Below, one piece after another: positions 13,174 through 25,400 of a stretch of 64,000 bases of DNA; within the stretch, counting starts at the first letter, position 1; every line of letters starts with the position of its first letter. The DNA comes from Delphinus delphis. Its lineage: Eukaryota; Chordata; Mammalia; Artiodactyla; Delphinidae. Location of the stretch: NCBI RefSeq assembly GCF_949987515.2, contig NC_082689.1:4840001-4904000 (forward strand). Direction: 5' to 3'. The notes below the pieces were generated by a model, which worked only from the letters and a program-made list of their open reading frames with translations, was not told the DNA's origin and did not search any database. A program made the position numbers and the translations under genes.

Positions 13174-13767
13174 CACCAAGGGTCAGGCTTCTCAGCTGTA
13201 CGACCGTGAACTGTGGGCATTTTATACATCTTGCTGTCAGTGCCGAGGGAAAAAAATGCCACGTAGGAACTAGAGTGTCTAAGATGCAGAGTCTTTGGTA
13301 AAGTTTCATCTTCAGGCCATACACGTGAAAATCCATGTCTTAAAATTAGGAAGTTTTTCTTCACCTTCAACGGTAACTTTTGCCACTACTTTACCAGGGA
13401 CCTTCCATGAGCTTGTCATGATGGTGGTCATGACAGTGCAGACATTTCTAGGTTTGCCTCTGTGGCCGGACAGGCTCCCCAGCCCTGGACGAACTAGAGG
13501 CAGACGGAGCATGGTTCACCCTGAAGATCTACCAGAAGGAGCTGGAAGAGCCCAATGAGCGGGACCCACTTCTGCGTGGCAACAGCTCTTACCCACCCCA
13601 GTGCGCACTGGGAGTGTGCACTCTCCCTGGTGCCCACCTGTGCTCACGGACCCACAGGTGGGTAGGACATTAGCGGGCGGGGTACTCTGGGTGAGTAGAA
13701 CGATCAGCTTAAAAATTTCATCCATATGCTACTTAATGCAATAACCTCTAGGGGTTACTGTCTACAA

Positions 13768-14150
13768 CCTTTGAAAGAAAGACAAGTATCATATGCTATC
13801 ACCTATATGTGGAATCCAAAAAAATGGCGCAAACGAATCTATTTACAAAACAGAAATAGAGTCACAGATGTAGAAAACAAACTTATGGTACTAAGGGGGA
13901 AAGGGGAGGGGAGGATAAATTGGGAGATTGGGATTAACATATACACACTACCACATATAAAACAGACAATCCACAAGGACCTACTGTACAGCACAGGGAA
14001 CTGTACCCAGTGCTCTGTAATGACCTATACGGGAAAAGGGTCTAACAAAGAGCAGATATATGTACATGTGTAACTGATTCACTTTGCTGTACACCTGAAA
14101 CTAACACAACATTGTACATCAACTAGACTCCAATAAAAATTAATTAAAAA
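13768..14150 (+). mobile_element. L1 3' end, 5'-truncated
   Basis: Shows the cetartiodactyl L1 3' region: a residual ORF2 C-terminus (atgtggaatccaaaaaaatg), then gtacagcacagggaactgta, then the terminal caactagactccaataaaaa. Too truncated to encode anything. A second copy of its last about 70 bp follows directly. Confidence 0.9.
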
Positions 14151-14158
14151 GAAAACCA

Positions 14159-14245
14159 TCACTGTGCTGTACACCTGAAACTAACACATTGTACATCAAC
14201 TAGACTCCAATAAAATTAAAAAAATAGAAAATAAAAAAATGAAAC
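14159..14245 (+). mobile_element. Second copy of an L1 3' terminus
   Basis: About 65 bp matching 14079-14150 (cacctgaaactaacacattg ... actccaataaaattaaaaaa), with a 4-bp deletion and a second A-rich tail. Confidence 0.8.
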
Positions 14246-14439
14246 TTTGATTTATATGCTTAAAGACAAAAACAAACAAACCAAAAAAGAAGAAAAGCAC
14301 AATTTAACAAGTGATCCCTTAAGTCAGAACCCAGTGTCCCTGGGCCTTTGGAGATGTATAATCTCTAAATTTACTGCGAGTAACTGGGTTCCCAAGAGTA
14401 ATATTTTAATATATATGAACTGGGTCCCAAGACAGGAAC

Positions 14440-14612
14440 TCGGGGCAGGCTCTGTCCTACACATGCGCTCACGGAGCCCTGACAACAGTCCTAGGTGGCT
14501 CACTGTCCCAGCTTTTACGGCTGAGAGCTCCGGGGCAGGAAAGCACGGGGAACCAGCCCAGGCCATCGCCCCAGTAAGAGGTGGAGCTGGAATTCAACCC
14601 AAGATGGACTGA
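14440..14612 (-). mobile_element. MIR SINE fragment, antisense
   Basis: The antisense MIR pattern is visible as gtggagctggaattcaaccc preceded by a decayed cacagagaggttaag-like core. Boundaries are approximate. Confidence 0.45.
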
Positions 14613-15454
14613 GTTCCTGACCATCCCCCCAGCTGCCGGGCATCCTTACCTGCACCAGCACAACCCCTTTTGGTGCTTGGCCGCCTGCCTGGGTTGGCCA
14701 CACACTGTGGGAAGAAACATGCCAGGAGAGCGGAGTCTCACTGATAATTGAGGAAGCATAGGCATCTGGGCACTTGCAATGCTGGCTGTTTCGCTTTCAT
14801 GGACAGCGAGATTCTAAGCAGTTTTTAAAAGTTTGAATCTGTAGAGAATCTTTATACTTCTTTTCCCCGTGACTCACAATTCAAGAAGATATTAGAGGAG
14901 ACCATCAGAGGTAAAAGGAACATTTTCCGAAGTCGGAGCAATGAGTAGAAATAAAACCCTTGCAAGAAATATTTCAGCAAAAGAGAAATTTCTTCTTCTT
15001 CATTAGAGTAAGGAATTGCAGAGTGAAATGCCTTAATTACCCATGAAGCAAGATAGCCTTATGTGATTGCCTTCGCTTTGAAAGCACTAGAAAGAATACC
15101 CAGTGCTAGATGCTTGTGTCTTTTTCCAACTGTTGGAAAACTCCCAATGCCATTCGCCAACCTCTGAAAGTAATCCTATGCAGAATAAGACTATTTAAAA
15201 ACTTTAAAATATTTAATCTACTTTATCTTAAACTGTTAAAGTGACGTACGTAAAAAGGGACCCATTTTTCTTGGGCATCCCTCTGTATGTGGTGGTTCTC
15301 TGGACCACTTTTAAAAACAGTACGATTTTCTGATTCATAGTGCTGCTTGCAAAGAATCAATCCTGTAACTATGGGAATATAATTGGATGTGGGGAACAAG
15401 CTAGCAGATATTGAAATTAAAGACTGGAGAAATAAGGAACGTATAACAATTCTT

Positions 15455-15577
15455 CTTCTTTTTTTTTTGGCCATGCTGTGTGGCTTGTGGGATCTTAATT
15501 CCCCTACGAGGGATTGAACCAGGGCCCTGGCGGTTGAAACAGCCGAGTCCCAACCACTGGACCGCCAGGGAACTCCC
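15455..15577 (-). mobile_element. Short tRNA-derived CHR-type SINE, antisense
   Basis: A short (about 120 bp) older tRNA-Glu-like SINE, antisense, from tttttttttggccatgctgt to gaccgccagggaactccc. It is flanked by a 10-bp TSD, aacaattctt, at 15445-15454 and 15578-15587. Confidence 0.9.
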
Positions 15578-15599
15578 AACAATTCTTAAAAGAAATAAA

Positions 15600-18500
15600 A
15601 TATTTCCCCAGTTATTTTACCAGCAATTCCAACGCTGAGATTGAAGTGAAAGTCAGCTTGTTTAAAATGATACGGTAGCACGTAAACATGCATATAGATC
15701 ACTGTATTGACTAGAGACAAGTGCTGAGTTTAATGAGGCCCCCATAACTAGAGCGAGATCATGATTCCTTCGCCGGGAACACGCGCACCCCAGAGGGCCA
15801 CCTGCCGCCAGCCTCGCCTCTGCGGGCTCTCTGCTCCGAGTCTCCTCGGGAGCCTTCCGGGCCCCTGTCTCCGAGAAAATAACCTGGTGCACCTGACTCT
15901 TCTTCCTCTGGCTCATCTCATTCCACTGCTTGATCACAACCGGACGTATCATATATTTATTTACTACCTGGGACACATTTTCCACAACGGCAACAGCAGT
16001 ATGGGGGTTCACAGGCTTTTCTAGAATCTTGCCACATTCCGGCAGGAGTGTGCCTGGAACCAGGACTTCGTGTTTCCTAGAGATGGACAGCGTGCGTCCT
16101 CCGAGGCGAGGACACAGGAGGAAACGTGGCTCCCGCAATGCTGGCCCACCGTGCTGGGAGGAGGCCTGGCCACGTGGAGGGGTCCCGTGTAGGTGTCTCG
16201 GCCGACGGCCAAGGTCCCAAGAGGCAGCACCAACAGTCAGACACGTGGTGACCGGCCCCCCAGACGTTTCCAGCCCCTGGATTTAGAGTCTTCTAGGGGA
16301 GGTCCCAGACACCGCAGAGCAGAGACAAGCCTTCCCGGCTGTTTCTGTCCTAATTCCTGAGCCACAGATGGCAGAGAAGCTTCTTACGGGGTGCTCTGCT
16401 CCAGAGGGTGGACATTCCACCTGTCTGTCTATGTGGCCGGCCACAGCAGTAGGTCACGTAGAGAGGGAGGGGCAGGTGCTTTTCAAGGGGCAGGACTTGC
16501 CTTGAAAACAGCAGCTCAGATACTAATTCTGGTATGTTGTTTAAGAAAACAGATAATGATATTTGAGCTTGTATATGTTTGAAATTTGGTTTAAACCAAT
16601 GAAATTAGGAAAAATATAAAACCAATATAACAGATGAGGGATTCTAATGGTAGAGCACCCGGGGCAGGATAATGATGTCAAGTCGTAAGAACGTCTTCTG
16701 GGGGCTGCCAGGTCCTGGTGTGTGACCTGCACTCTGCTGGGTCTGAACCTTGCGCGTGTTCACCCGTGACACAGTCCTAGTTGACCTTCACCTGGACCTC
16801 CGGTTCTCACTCCTGGCTCAGTTGCAATCACCTGGCGCCCAGGCTCCCCGCAGGCCAGCTGAACCCAAATCTTGGTTTCCAATCAGTGATGTAAACATTG
16901 TCCAGGGAGCTGGCTGGCCGGCCGGCCTCTCCCCGCGCTTTCCTCCTCCGCTGGGCCACAGCGATCCCGCGGCTCCGCCACCCCGGGTGTTGCCTCCGGG
17001 GCCTTTCACTCCTGCAGGCCTTTCCCGCAGGGGCTACCTGGCCTGCCAGCATCTTCATTCCTTCTCCCCACGACAGGGTCCTCCAGTGCCCCTGTCCTCT
17101 TGGTCTCCTGCACTCCCTCCTTTCTCCAGCTGTGACCCTCAGGCAGGCACACCCCTAACTGTCCTGCTTCAGTTCCTGACCCCCACAGCCTGCAGCTTCG
17201 GCACAGTCCACGCGGGGCCTCCTTGCCCATGCACCGCCGTGCACAGGACCCTTTTCCAGGCCTTCTTCCCTGAACAACGCTCCCCCAGCCGAGCACATCC
17301 TCCCTCGACAGCCCACCTCTCTGTTACATGCGTCACTGCCGAGCTACCGGTGACCCTCCTGCTGTCATCACCGCCTCTTCTCGTCTTCCCCCTCCCGCCA
17401 CAGCAGCTGGGATGTCGTTTCAGAAATCGGAGCCTTAGAAAGTCCCCGGGGGGCCAAGGAGCTGGGGACGCTGGCCTCGGGGAGGACAGCATACACATCA
17501 TTCCCCCTCCTTCTGGACCACAAGCTCTCAGTCGGCAGGGCTGCCCCTAGCTGGTCTCTGGGTCTCAGAAGCAGCATGTAACAGTGTCCTCTGGGTAGCA
17601 AATGGCCAGTAAGTGTCTGTTATTAATCTGATTTAAAGATCCTTAAATTCCAAGATCAAAGGAGGCTACTAGAGGTAACACATTATGAAGATCTGGTATT
17701 GCCTAAGTCTTGAGGCCAGTTTTTACTACTAAATATAATGATGATAATCTCACAACTTTATCTGATGGATAAAGGGGAGGAGGCCTGAGGGGATTAAATT
17801 CTGAAGGACAGAAAAACCAAAAAACTACAACCGTCGAGGGAAACACGAAAACACGGCATTTGAAGTGATCTGATGCTTTCCTTAACAGACCGAAACCAAA
17901 GTTTGTAACAACATAAAATCAAAAAGGCACAAGAACTAGAGAATCATCACCACTCAGCCCGAAGTGGTCTTAAGAAAACTGAGATTAGTACCAGGTATCT
18001 GAAATCGTCTGCTGGAAAATGCCCTGAATGGTGAGCATCACAGTGGTGACAGTGACACCCGATCTAGGAAATAAACACGCAATGACCACAGAGAAATGAG
18101 GGGCGACCGAAGGGAAGTGAATGCTAAGTCACTAATTCTGCAGCGAAACAGAGAAGCTAATCACGGCCCAAGGGAGGTTGGCGGAAAAAGAAACAATAGT
18201 CTCTGGTCTTTAAGATTCCATTTGCCCACTGGGCCGCTCATTACTGGAAAGTTATAGAAAAAATGCAAGTGTCCCAGAGATGATGGAAAAGCTGACCTCT
18301 GCAGGCAAACTGAAACGGGAGAGATGCCCGTGTGCCTTGACTACGTAACTACTGCTGCTCGGTAGAGAAGCCGGGCTGTCCAGAGAACACTGACCCTCGA
18401 GATTAGAGACCGGGCTCCCAGTGGGGAAGAGCACGGGATGATGGGAAATTCCAGAGTACCTTAGGGAGTCTGCGACTGATCCACGGGGGCAGGGAAGGGG

Positions 18501-18700
18501 ACCAACGTCACTCACGTGCCAATGAAAGGAAGTCTTAACTCAGGGTACTTAGGATTTTTCAAAACGAAAAACAGGAATGATTTAAAAATACATTAAAGTC
18601 ATAGACTTCTGTAATTAAGAGGGAGTCAAAAAGTGGATTCACTCAATTGTAGGAGATTCTTCCATTTCGTATTTTAGAGGAGGGAAAAAGGGAAGTCAGA
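15600..18700. other. AGAP1: Unique intron, GC-rich in the middle
   Basis: 15700-17600 is GC-rich and gives long open frames on both strands, for example 266 codons at 16750-17550 (+) and 158 codons at 15662-16138 (-). The first is proline-rich with frames open on both strands, which is what GC-rich noncoding DNA gives. The second has more ordinary protein-like composition but no match I recognise. 17600-18700 is ordinary intron. Confidence 0.45.
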
Positions 18701-18714
18701 CAGCAGCGTAAGAA

Positions 18715-19260
18715 AAGAGGAAACTTGGCAGTTCTTCAAAAAGCTACGCATACTCCTAGGTATAGGTAGAAAAAAACCTGAAAAGAGACTCAGATATTTG
18801 CACGCCCGTGTTCACTGCAGCATCACACAACAGCTGAAAGGGGTCCATCAGTACCTGAAGGGACACACAAGATGTGGTCTATCCACACACTGGAGTACTG
18901 CTTGGCAGCACAAAGGAATGGCGGGCTGGCACAGGCTACAACATGGATGAACCTTGAAACCGTGACGCTAAGTGAAAGAAACGAGATGCAAAAGGACAAA
19001 TATCATATGATTCCATTTATATGAAAAAATGTCCAGAACAGGCAAGTCCACAGAGACAGAAAGCAGACGAGTGGTTATCAGGGCCTGCGGGAGGAGACGG
19101 GGAGTTATTGCTTAATGGTTGTGGGGTTTCTATGTGGGGTGATGACAAGATTTTGCAAATAGCTAGTGGCAGGTGAATGTGAACTTGGGAATGTAATCAA
19201 TGTCAATGACCTGTATGCTCAGAAATGGCAAGTTTTATGTCATATTCCCCCCCCCCCACA
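18715..19260 (+). mobile_element. Old L1 (L1M-type) 3' fragment
   Basis: Sense L1 text with many substitutions: a stretch containing ggatgaaccttgaaaccgtg, then gacaaatatcatatgattcc, then a diverged 3' end. A poly-C run (19247-19257) and an A-rich tail follow. No intact frame. Confidence 0.65.
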
Positions 19261-19261
19261 A

Positions 19262-19490
19262 AAAAGTTCCAAAATAAAAAAAAGTAAGGGAAGAGAATAA
19301 GAAAGTAAGGGAGGAAAAAGACGACGACGGCGTGGATGGGAAAAGAGGAAATAAGAGAAGGGAGACAAAAGCGAGAAAAAAGCGAGAAAACTCTTGGATG
19401 GAGGAAGGAGAAAGAAAAAGAGTGAACTGAGGAAAGAGAAGCAAGAATGAGGGGAATGAGAGGGGAGGGCAGCCCTGGAGGAAGGGCTGG
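19262..19490. repeat. Purine-rich low-complexity tract
   Basis: About 230 bp in which the plus strand is nearly all A and G, with short gagaaa and gggaag motifs that are not a perfect tandem array. It probably began as the A-tail of the adjacent L1. It produces spurious Phe/Ser/Leu-rich frames on the minus strand. Confidence 0.75.
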
Positions 19491-21990
19491 AAGCAGAGGA
19501 TGGGTCCCAGGGAAAGGTCCTGGAGCAGCTCTGCCCGACGGCCCCTCCTGATACCAGTCCAGGGTCCCCTGCAGTAGCCTCGGTCCTTCCTCGACACCTG
19601 AGCCTCTGCTCAGCTCCCACCTGCCTGTCCCCTGGGGTCACACCCGGCCCCGGCGTCCCAGGAGACCCGAGCCTCTCCCGGGGCGGCCTTCCCTTCCCAG
19701 CTTCCTCCGTGCAGACCACCTGATGGCCCTGCAGTGGCCAGCACGTCCACACGGACTCCAGCACTCCGGGATGTGCTCTCACATGTCACAGTGGGCTTGT
19801 CCACCTTTATTGTGTGGAGCAGTAATTCGAAAGACTTTAGGGGTTAGAAAAAAAGTGACACCAAGATCTAGACTTGGCCCATAAATTAATGGCTTTCAGA
19901 TCCTACCTTAGAATTCTTCAAGCAAAGAAACTTGGAAAAACATAGCTCTCCTGGGCGAACTAAGCTGATTTGTTGTGATCAGAAATAGAAGGTAGCAAGT
20001 TACTGATGATAACAACATACTCATCTCCAAAAGAAAACCAAAGACCCTCCACGGACATTCGGGAACCACTCCTGGTTTGGAGGACATGTGGCCCCGGCAG
20101 GGGTGGCTCTGTTCTCCTCCATGAGGGCCCGTGATGGGGGTGTTTCTATGCCGTTCAAAGACAAACGGGGCCAAACCGTGTCTGCATCCCTTCCCGGCGA
20201 GTAGAACAGGAGGGAGGCTGCGAACACCCGTCTCCGTGCTGGTGGAGAGACAACGATGATACAGGCTCCATTCACCGTTCACAAGCTGCTCAAGGAAAGG
20301 TCCCAGGCCACCCGCCAGCATGGTGGCTCTTAACGCAGGCACATCAACAGGTGACCACGGGCAGGTGAGTTCTCTCCCTCCATCAGGTCACGGCGGGCAG
20401 GTGAGCTCCCTCCCCGCTTCTCACTCCTGCTGCAGGAGTCTGATCCCACAGTGAGGCAAAAACTAACAATTGGGGAAGCGGTGGAGGGATTCAAGAAAGT
20501 AGCTGACTTAAATTGTTTACATTCTTCAATTAATCGGCCTTTTCAGGGTAATTACATGGTAATGACAGCACGTATTCTGCACTCGTGATGAAACTGTATT
20601 TTCGAGGTACTGACTCTCTCTCTTTAAACGTGAGCACTGGACTCATCTGCTCAGGTGAAAACACCAGGCTGTAATCAGGTCGTCATAGTGCATGCCAGCT
20701 TTCTAAAGTTCCTACCTTAAAACTTGAACCATTTGCTAATTGTGAATTTGATATTTTCCAACTGCCATAAAAATACATTTTGTCAATCTACTGAAACATT
20801 GCCAGGGGTAAAACGACAAAAATTTTTAATGGCTTGAATATTAACTTATTATAATTAAGAAATATCCTTTTTGACAGCCTATTGTACAATTCTTTGTTTT
20901 ATATAAATTTAATCCTTAGGGAAAGTCCTAGATAAGCCAAGATTTGGAGTGAGGGAGACCACTGAAAAGACACACATGAACTTTCAAAGGGAGGGGTGGT
21001 CGCTGTGGAGACTCAAGCAGGAGTTTCCTGTGAGGGTCACGAGAGGACACACAGGGAGCGTTTCATCGCAGTGCTGATGTGTAGCAAGGGGTCAATAACT
21101 GGGCGCAATGATTGTTGCTAATAGATGGTCAACCGTGGCTTTCTGCTTTGTGATTTTCTCTTTTAAAGAAACATCACGAAATCTAAATTTTGATAGAAGA
21201 TATTTTATTTTCATGACATCGAGAACAAAGAAATCCTCTGTGTGTGCGTGCGTGCGTGTGTACACGTGCAGAACATGAAGTTAAGGATTCTGGTAGGTTC
21301 TCCTAGGGCTGTTTAGTAACCATGCCTACAGTACACGTCGATTTTGCAGAAAGTCAAGTGACGTGGAAAATCATTCCCTCCTGCAGAAAGCAAGGGCAAT
21401 CCACATGGAAACCAAGTCAAAGAATAAAGCTACCTACTTATTCAATTCAGAAGAGTCAAATCAGGCTATCGAGGTGCCCAGTGTGCAATGCGAGGGTTCC
21501 ATCCTCTACGTCCCCCCAATGACTGAGGCCACAGGGAGCACCAAACCCTTGGTGGATTCAAGATAGATTTCTGAAAACATCCCACACTGATCGCTTGCTT
21601 GGGCGTGGCCAGTTCCTCACCTCGTACACAAAACAGTAGAAAGAACATTCACATTTTCCTAGCTGATGACTCTCAGACAATCTACACACCAAGAATCTGA
21701 ATTGAGAGTATGACATATGAGGAAGAAAAATCTTGGTTTACAACAGTTTTCTGCATATTATCATGTGCCTGACTGAGTTAGCTTCATAATGGGCAACGTC
21801 AGCGATCATGCTGGCAGGAAAAAATCCCACCCTTTCAAATATCACTCGTCTTCGAGACCAATAAGGGGAGGTACACAGCCGGGGAAACGACGTGGTGACA
21901 ACCCTTTGGGCAGAGACAGCAGAGTTCACAAAACCCAGCCATGTCGACGTGCACTCCCCACAACTACTGAAGACAAGCCAGTCGCCTGAG
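19491..21990. other. AGAP1: Unique intron
   Basis: No exon or clear repeat. 20500-20640 is AT-rich and repeat-free, with several ATTA sites (cttcaattaatcggcc and gggtaattacatggtaatga). A short TG/CG alternating run lies at 21237-21262. Confidence 0.5.
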
Positions 21991-22008
21991 GGAAGAATTC
22001 ATTACCTC

Positions 22009-22217
22009 CTTTTTTTTTTTTTTTTGCGGTACGCGGGCCTCTCACTGTCGTGGACTCTCCCGCTGCGGAGCACAGGCTCCGGACACGCAGGCTCAGCGGC
22101 CATGGCTCACGGGCCCAGCCGCTCCGCGGCATGTGGGATCTTCCCGGACCGGGGCACGAACCCGTGTCCCCTGCATCGGCAGGCGGACTCCCAACCACTG
22201 CGCCACCAGGGAAGCCC
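22009..22217 (-). mobile_element. CHR SINE, antisense
   Basis: Complete antisense CHR unit, from a poly-T at 22009 to accagggaagccc at 22217. It is flanked by the 10-bp TSD tcattacctc at 21999-22008 and 22218-22227. High identity to the other short CHR copies suggests a recent insertion. Confidence 0.95.
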
Positions 22218-22229
22218 TCATTACCTCTT

Positions 22230-24120
22230 TTAACGCTTTTTGCCGAGAAGGAAGCTAACCGACAGAGATCTTATCTCCCCAAAGCGCGAAGCCTCCCTGG
22301 ATGAATCCGGGAACCTGAACACAGTGGTCCCGTAACTGAATCTGTCCTCCATGCTCAACACGTGTGCTCGGCGGCCAATGCCATGAAATACCTTCAGTAT
22401 TCTCAAACATGCTATCATTAAACAGAAATTAGACGGAAACAAGGGAAGCCTAAAAACTGACTAGGAGTTCGGATGCTCTAAATGGCTAATACGTCCATTT
22501 TTCGCCCGAAACCCTCTCCAAATGCAGTTTTGCTATTAGGCAAAACCCAAAGAAAGGTGATCAATTCCCACTAAAAAGCACTTATCCTGGGAGGATGGTG
22601 TGCACGGCGCTTCAAATCCCTGGCTGCCTGCCAAAATCCAGACACCAGCCACCTATGTTTCTGACTAGGCGAAGAGCACAGGGGCCATGCATAATTGACT
22701 AGAAGATGGGCTAGAACTGTGGCCAATCAGTGTGTGATCAAAACCGCGTGGAATATTCAGCACCACTTGATTACATGGAGGCTCGTCCTCTCACTCTCCT
22801 CATGAAATCTCTTCAAGGTCCAGAGTACTGTAATAAGATCATTACTGTCAAGCGGTACGAATCGCAGGCAATGAGTCTTGGGATAGGAAGTCATACTTCA
22901 CAAGCTCCCCTGGTCTCTCTCTCTCTCTCTTTTTTTTTTTGTATTTTACTGCACGCAGAGGCAGCAAGGCAACGAGGCGGCGGATAATGATCACATCGCT
23001 GTGTGGCAACTAGAAAGGCACTTTTAAGAAAAAGCAGAGAGACATCAGCTTAAGAGAAACTAAAACATTTTCCCTTTGCTTTTTTTCCCCCTTAAAAAAA
23101 TTAAATAGAATTAAACTGTGTGCGGTAGTCGCTTTCATGCACTCTGAGATAATGTCATTGAATTTAACCATTTGAGAGATTTTCATATGGCAGCAAAGCC
23201 CATTACCCCACAGACAAATGGCCAATTTTCTCCATGTCCCAAGTACAAAAGAAGCCTTGTTAGGTTGTGTGTGTATCTCAGTGGCGATGCCTGAAGTTTG
23301 CACCGTACCTGCTTCTTTCGTTGGTGATGACACCCTGGGTTTAATACCTGGGGCCTGTTATACGTCTGAGACGAGAAAGGGGTGGAGTTGAAAGGCAGGG
23401 CCGCATTAGCAAAGATTCCTAAATAAACGCACCAAGTTGATCTCCAGCCACACCCACTCTAGAGCGTCAATCATACGTCGCAATAAAATGAGAGCGCGGT
23501 GATCACACCCGGCAACAAGGTGCGGCAGACATCTGATCATACTTAAATCAGCAAAGCAGGATTCCAGTGAATGATGGGGAGAGCTTAATCAAGAGCTCCC
23601 CATCTCCCTCCAACTGTCCTGAAAAATGCTCACTCCCCTTGTCCAAAAACCCACAAAGGATATCATCCTCACAACGAACTTAAAAGCTGGGCTCACTGCA
23701 TCTGAGTTAAACATCCCTAAGTTCAAAAAAGTTACGTGATGTTCCCTGCCTGTTCTCTAACCCTGCATGTTCTAATTGTCTGCAGAGTAGCTGAAGCAGT
23801 GATCTGCATCCTTCGTGGAATGTACAACACACACACACACAGACATAATGAGAAAGGCAATACTGCTTATAAAGAAGCCATGTCACAACAAGCGTCCTGA
23901 GAAAAGAGGCTGAGATCAAAATTAGTAAAGGAGTCACTGCTTCCAAGTTCTTAAGAGCAATGGTGGGGGGTGATGGGCACGCAGCCCCCGACCAGCTGTG
24001 ATAGGGAAAAGCAGTGCCAGGAGACACAGGGCTGAACCACGACCTGCAGAAAAGGCTCCTCTTCACACCCAAGCCGCTGAAGGCCTTTCCAGGTGGACAG
24101 CACAGGTACAAGGCAAGCCA
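22230..24120. other. AGAP1: Unique intron with possible conserved noncoding blocks
   Basis: No repeats except a CT run with poly-T at 22916-22940 and a short CA run at 23829-23841. The part 22980-23330 looks like constrained noncoding sequence: balanced composition, retained CpGs and several transcription-factor-like words such as ATTA and CATATG. No coding signature. Confidence 0.45.
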
Positions 24121-24124
24121 CACT

Positions 24125-24312
24125 GACTTCCAAGTCCTAGAGGCCTGATGTAGACCCCAAGTTCGCACTCACCTGCCCATCTCTGGCAAATTACTTAACG
24201 TCACCGAACCTTTGTCCTCATTGTGAAAACAGAGATAACACCACCTCCCTGCCGGACACTATGGGTTGTATGAAGGATGCAATGAGGTAACACCTGTCTA
24301 AGAGCAGGCACT
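24125..24312 (+). mobile_element. MIR SINE
   Basis: Clear MIR core: gcaaattacttaacgtcacc followed by tttgtcctcattgtgaaaac, then gatgcaatgaggtaacacct. Confidence 0.75.
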
Positions 24313-24454
24313 GAATCTTGGCTTCCTTCTTTGATGCTTAAAGACCTATTCTAACAACGGAGGCAAGACCCCGGGGAGGGAGGGAGCAGTGAACAGAACA
24401 GGTGTGATCTGCAGTGACCGCGTCCATGAAGCCCACAGATAGGAATAGAAAGTT

Positions 24455-24680
24455 ACAAGGCTTTGTGGACCGAATGTTTGTGTCCTCCCAAAGTTCATCT
24501 GTTGAAGCCCTAATCCCCATGTGATGACACCTGGAGATGAGGACTGTGGGAGATAATTAGGGTTGGAAGAAGTCGTGAGGGTGGGGCCCATGGGATGTGG
24601 TTAGTGGCCTTATAAGACAGAGAGAGAGAGAGAGAGAGAGGGCTCTCTGTGCACTGAGGCCCCTCTTGGACCTTGGTCTG
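24455..24680. mobile_element. Ancient interspersed repeat, family uncertain
   Basis: The sequence ctcccaaagttcatctgttg and the following gatgacacctggagatgagg, then gtggccttataagacagaga, match a common mammalian old repeat that I cannot name with certainty. It is interrupted by a GA run at 24619-24641. Confidence 0.5.
24619..24641. repeat. (AG)n microsatellite
   Basis: A perfect AG run of about 11 units inside an ancient repeat. Confidence 0.9.
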
Positions 24681-25239
24681 AGTAGATCACATCACACGCT
24701 GGGTCTCAGTTTCATAGCGGAATGAAGTGACATCCAAAGACTCTGACAGCTCCACCATTTTGAGAACATCAAGAAAATGACTGAGAGATTATCTTGGAAT
24801 CCCCTAAAAGTCGGCTGACTCGGGGTCTCCCCCCACCGGCAGAATTCCAACCCCAGGATGCCTGGGGAGAAATGCCTGTCCTGAGTCCTCCTGACGGACA
24901 TTGGAGGCTGTGGGTCGTTCATGCAGAAAAAGCAGCTCTAAGTTTAGGGCCAATAAAAGGAACTGGGGTCGGCCGCAGATCTGTACTTGTAGACAGCAAG
25001 CTTGAGAGCAGTTTGCATCTTTCAAAGGCGAGTCCACTCTTATGTACAGCAGGAGGCTGAGTATGTCTTGTTGCATCAGGAGTGTCTGCAGGGCCCTGGA
25101 GCTCCAAGCCACCTTATACCAAGATTTATCGTGTGTTCACTTTGCATATTTTTTCCCTTTTTTGGAACAGCAGATATTTCATTCTGGAGCCTCCAACACC
25201 CAGGGTGCTGGGTCGAGGTCCCTTGGGCTCCCTGCACAG

Positions 25240-25400
25240 GCTGCTCTGGTGGCCACGGCTTATTTAGAGATCTGCTTTCTCCACCAGACAGTGGGCATGC
25301 TGAAGGCAGGGGCCCTCAGTCACTCTTCCATCCAGTCCCAGGCATAGCTCTTGGCCTGCAGTAGGTGATTAATGCACTTTCATGGAACTGAATCTAACTC
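25240..25400 (+). mobile_element. L2-type LINE 3' fragment
   Basis: The pattern cagtgggcatgctgaaggca ... caggcatagctcttggcctg ... taggtgattaatgcactttc matches the L2 3' end. It is strongly diverged. Confidence 0.55.

Larger units (their letters stand above)
9445..13765. other. AGAP1: Largely unique intron with a CA microsatellite
   Basis: No exon found. It holds the CA repeat at 10284-10329, a poly-T at 11428-11448, a MIR relic near 12000 and a C-rich tract at 13146-13173. The segment 11560-11650 is repeat-free and free of frameshift-like decay, but has no coding signature. Confidence 0.5.

Noticed and set aside
16750..17550. 266-codon plus-strand frame
   Set aside because: Proline/serine-rich, with long frames open on the opposite strand too. 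No domain, splice context or recognisable homologue. Typical of GC-rich noncoding DNA.
19240..19782. 180-codon minus-strand frame rich in Phe, Ser and Leu
   Set aside because: Half of it is a translation of the purine-rich tract next to an old L1 tail.
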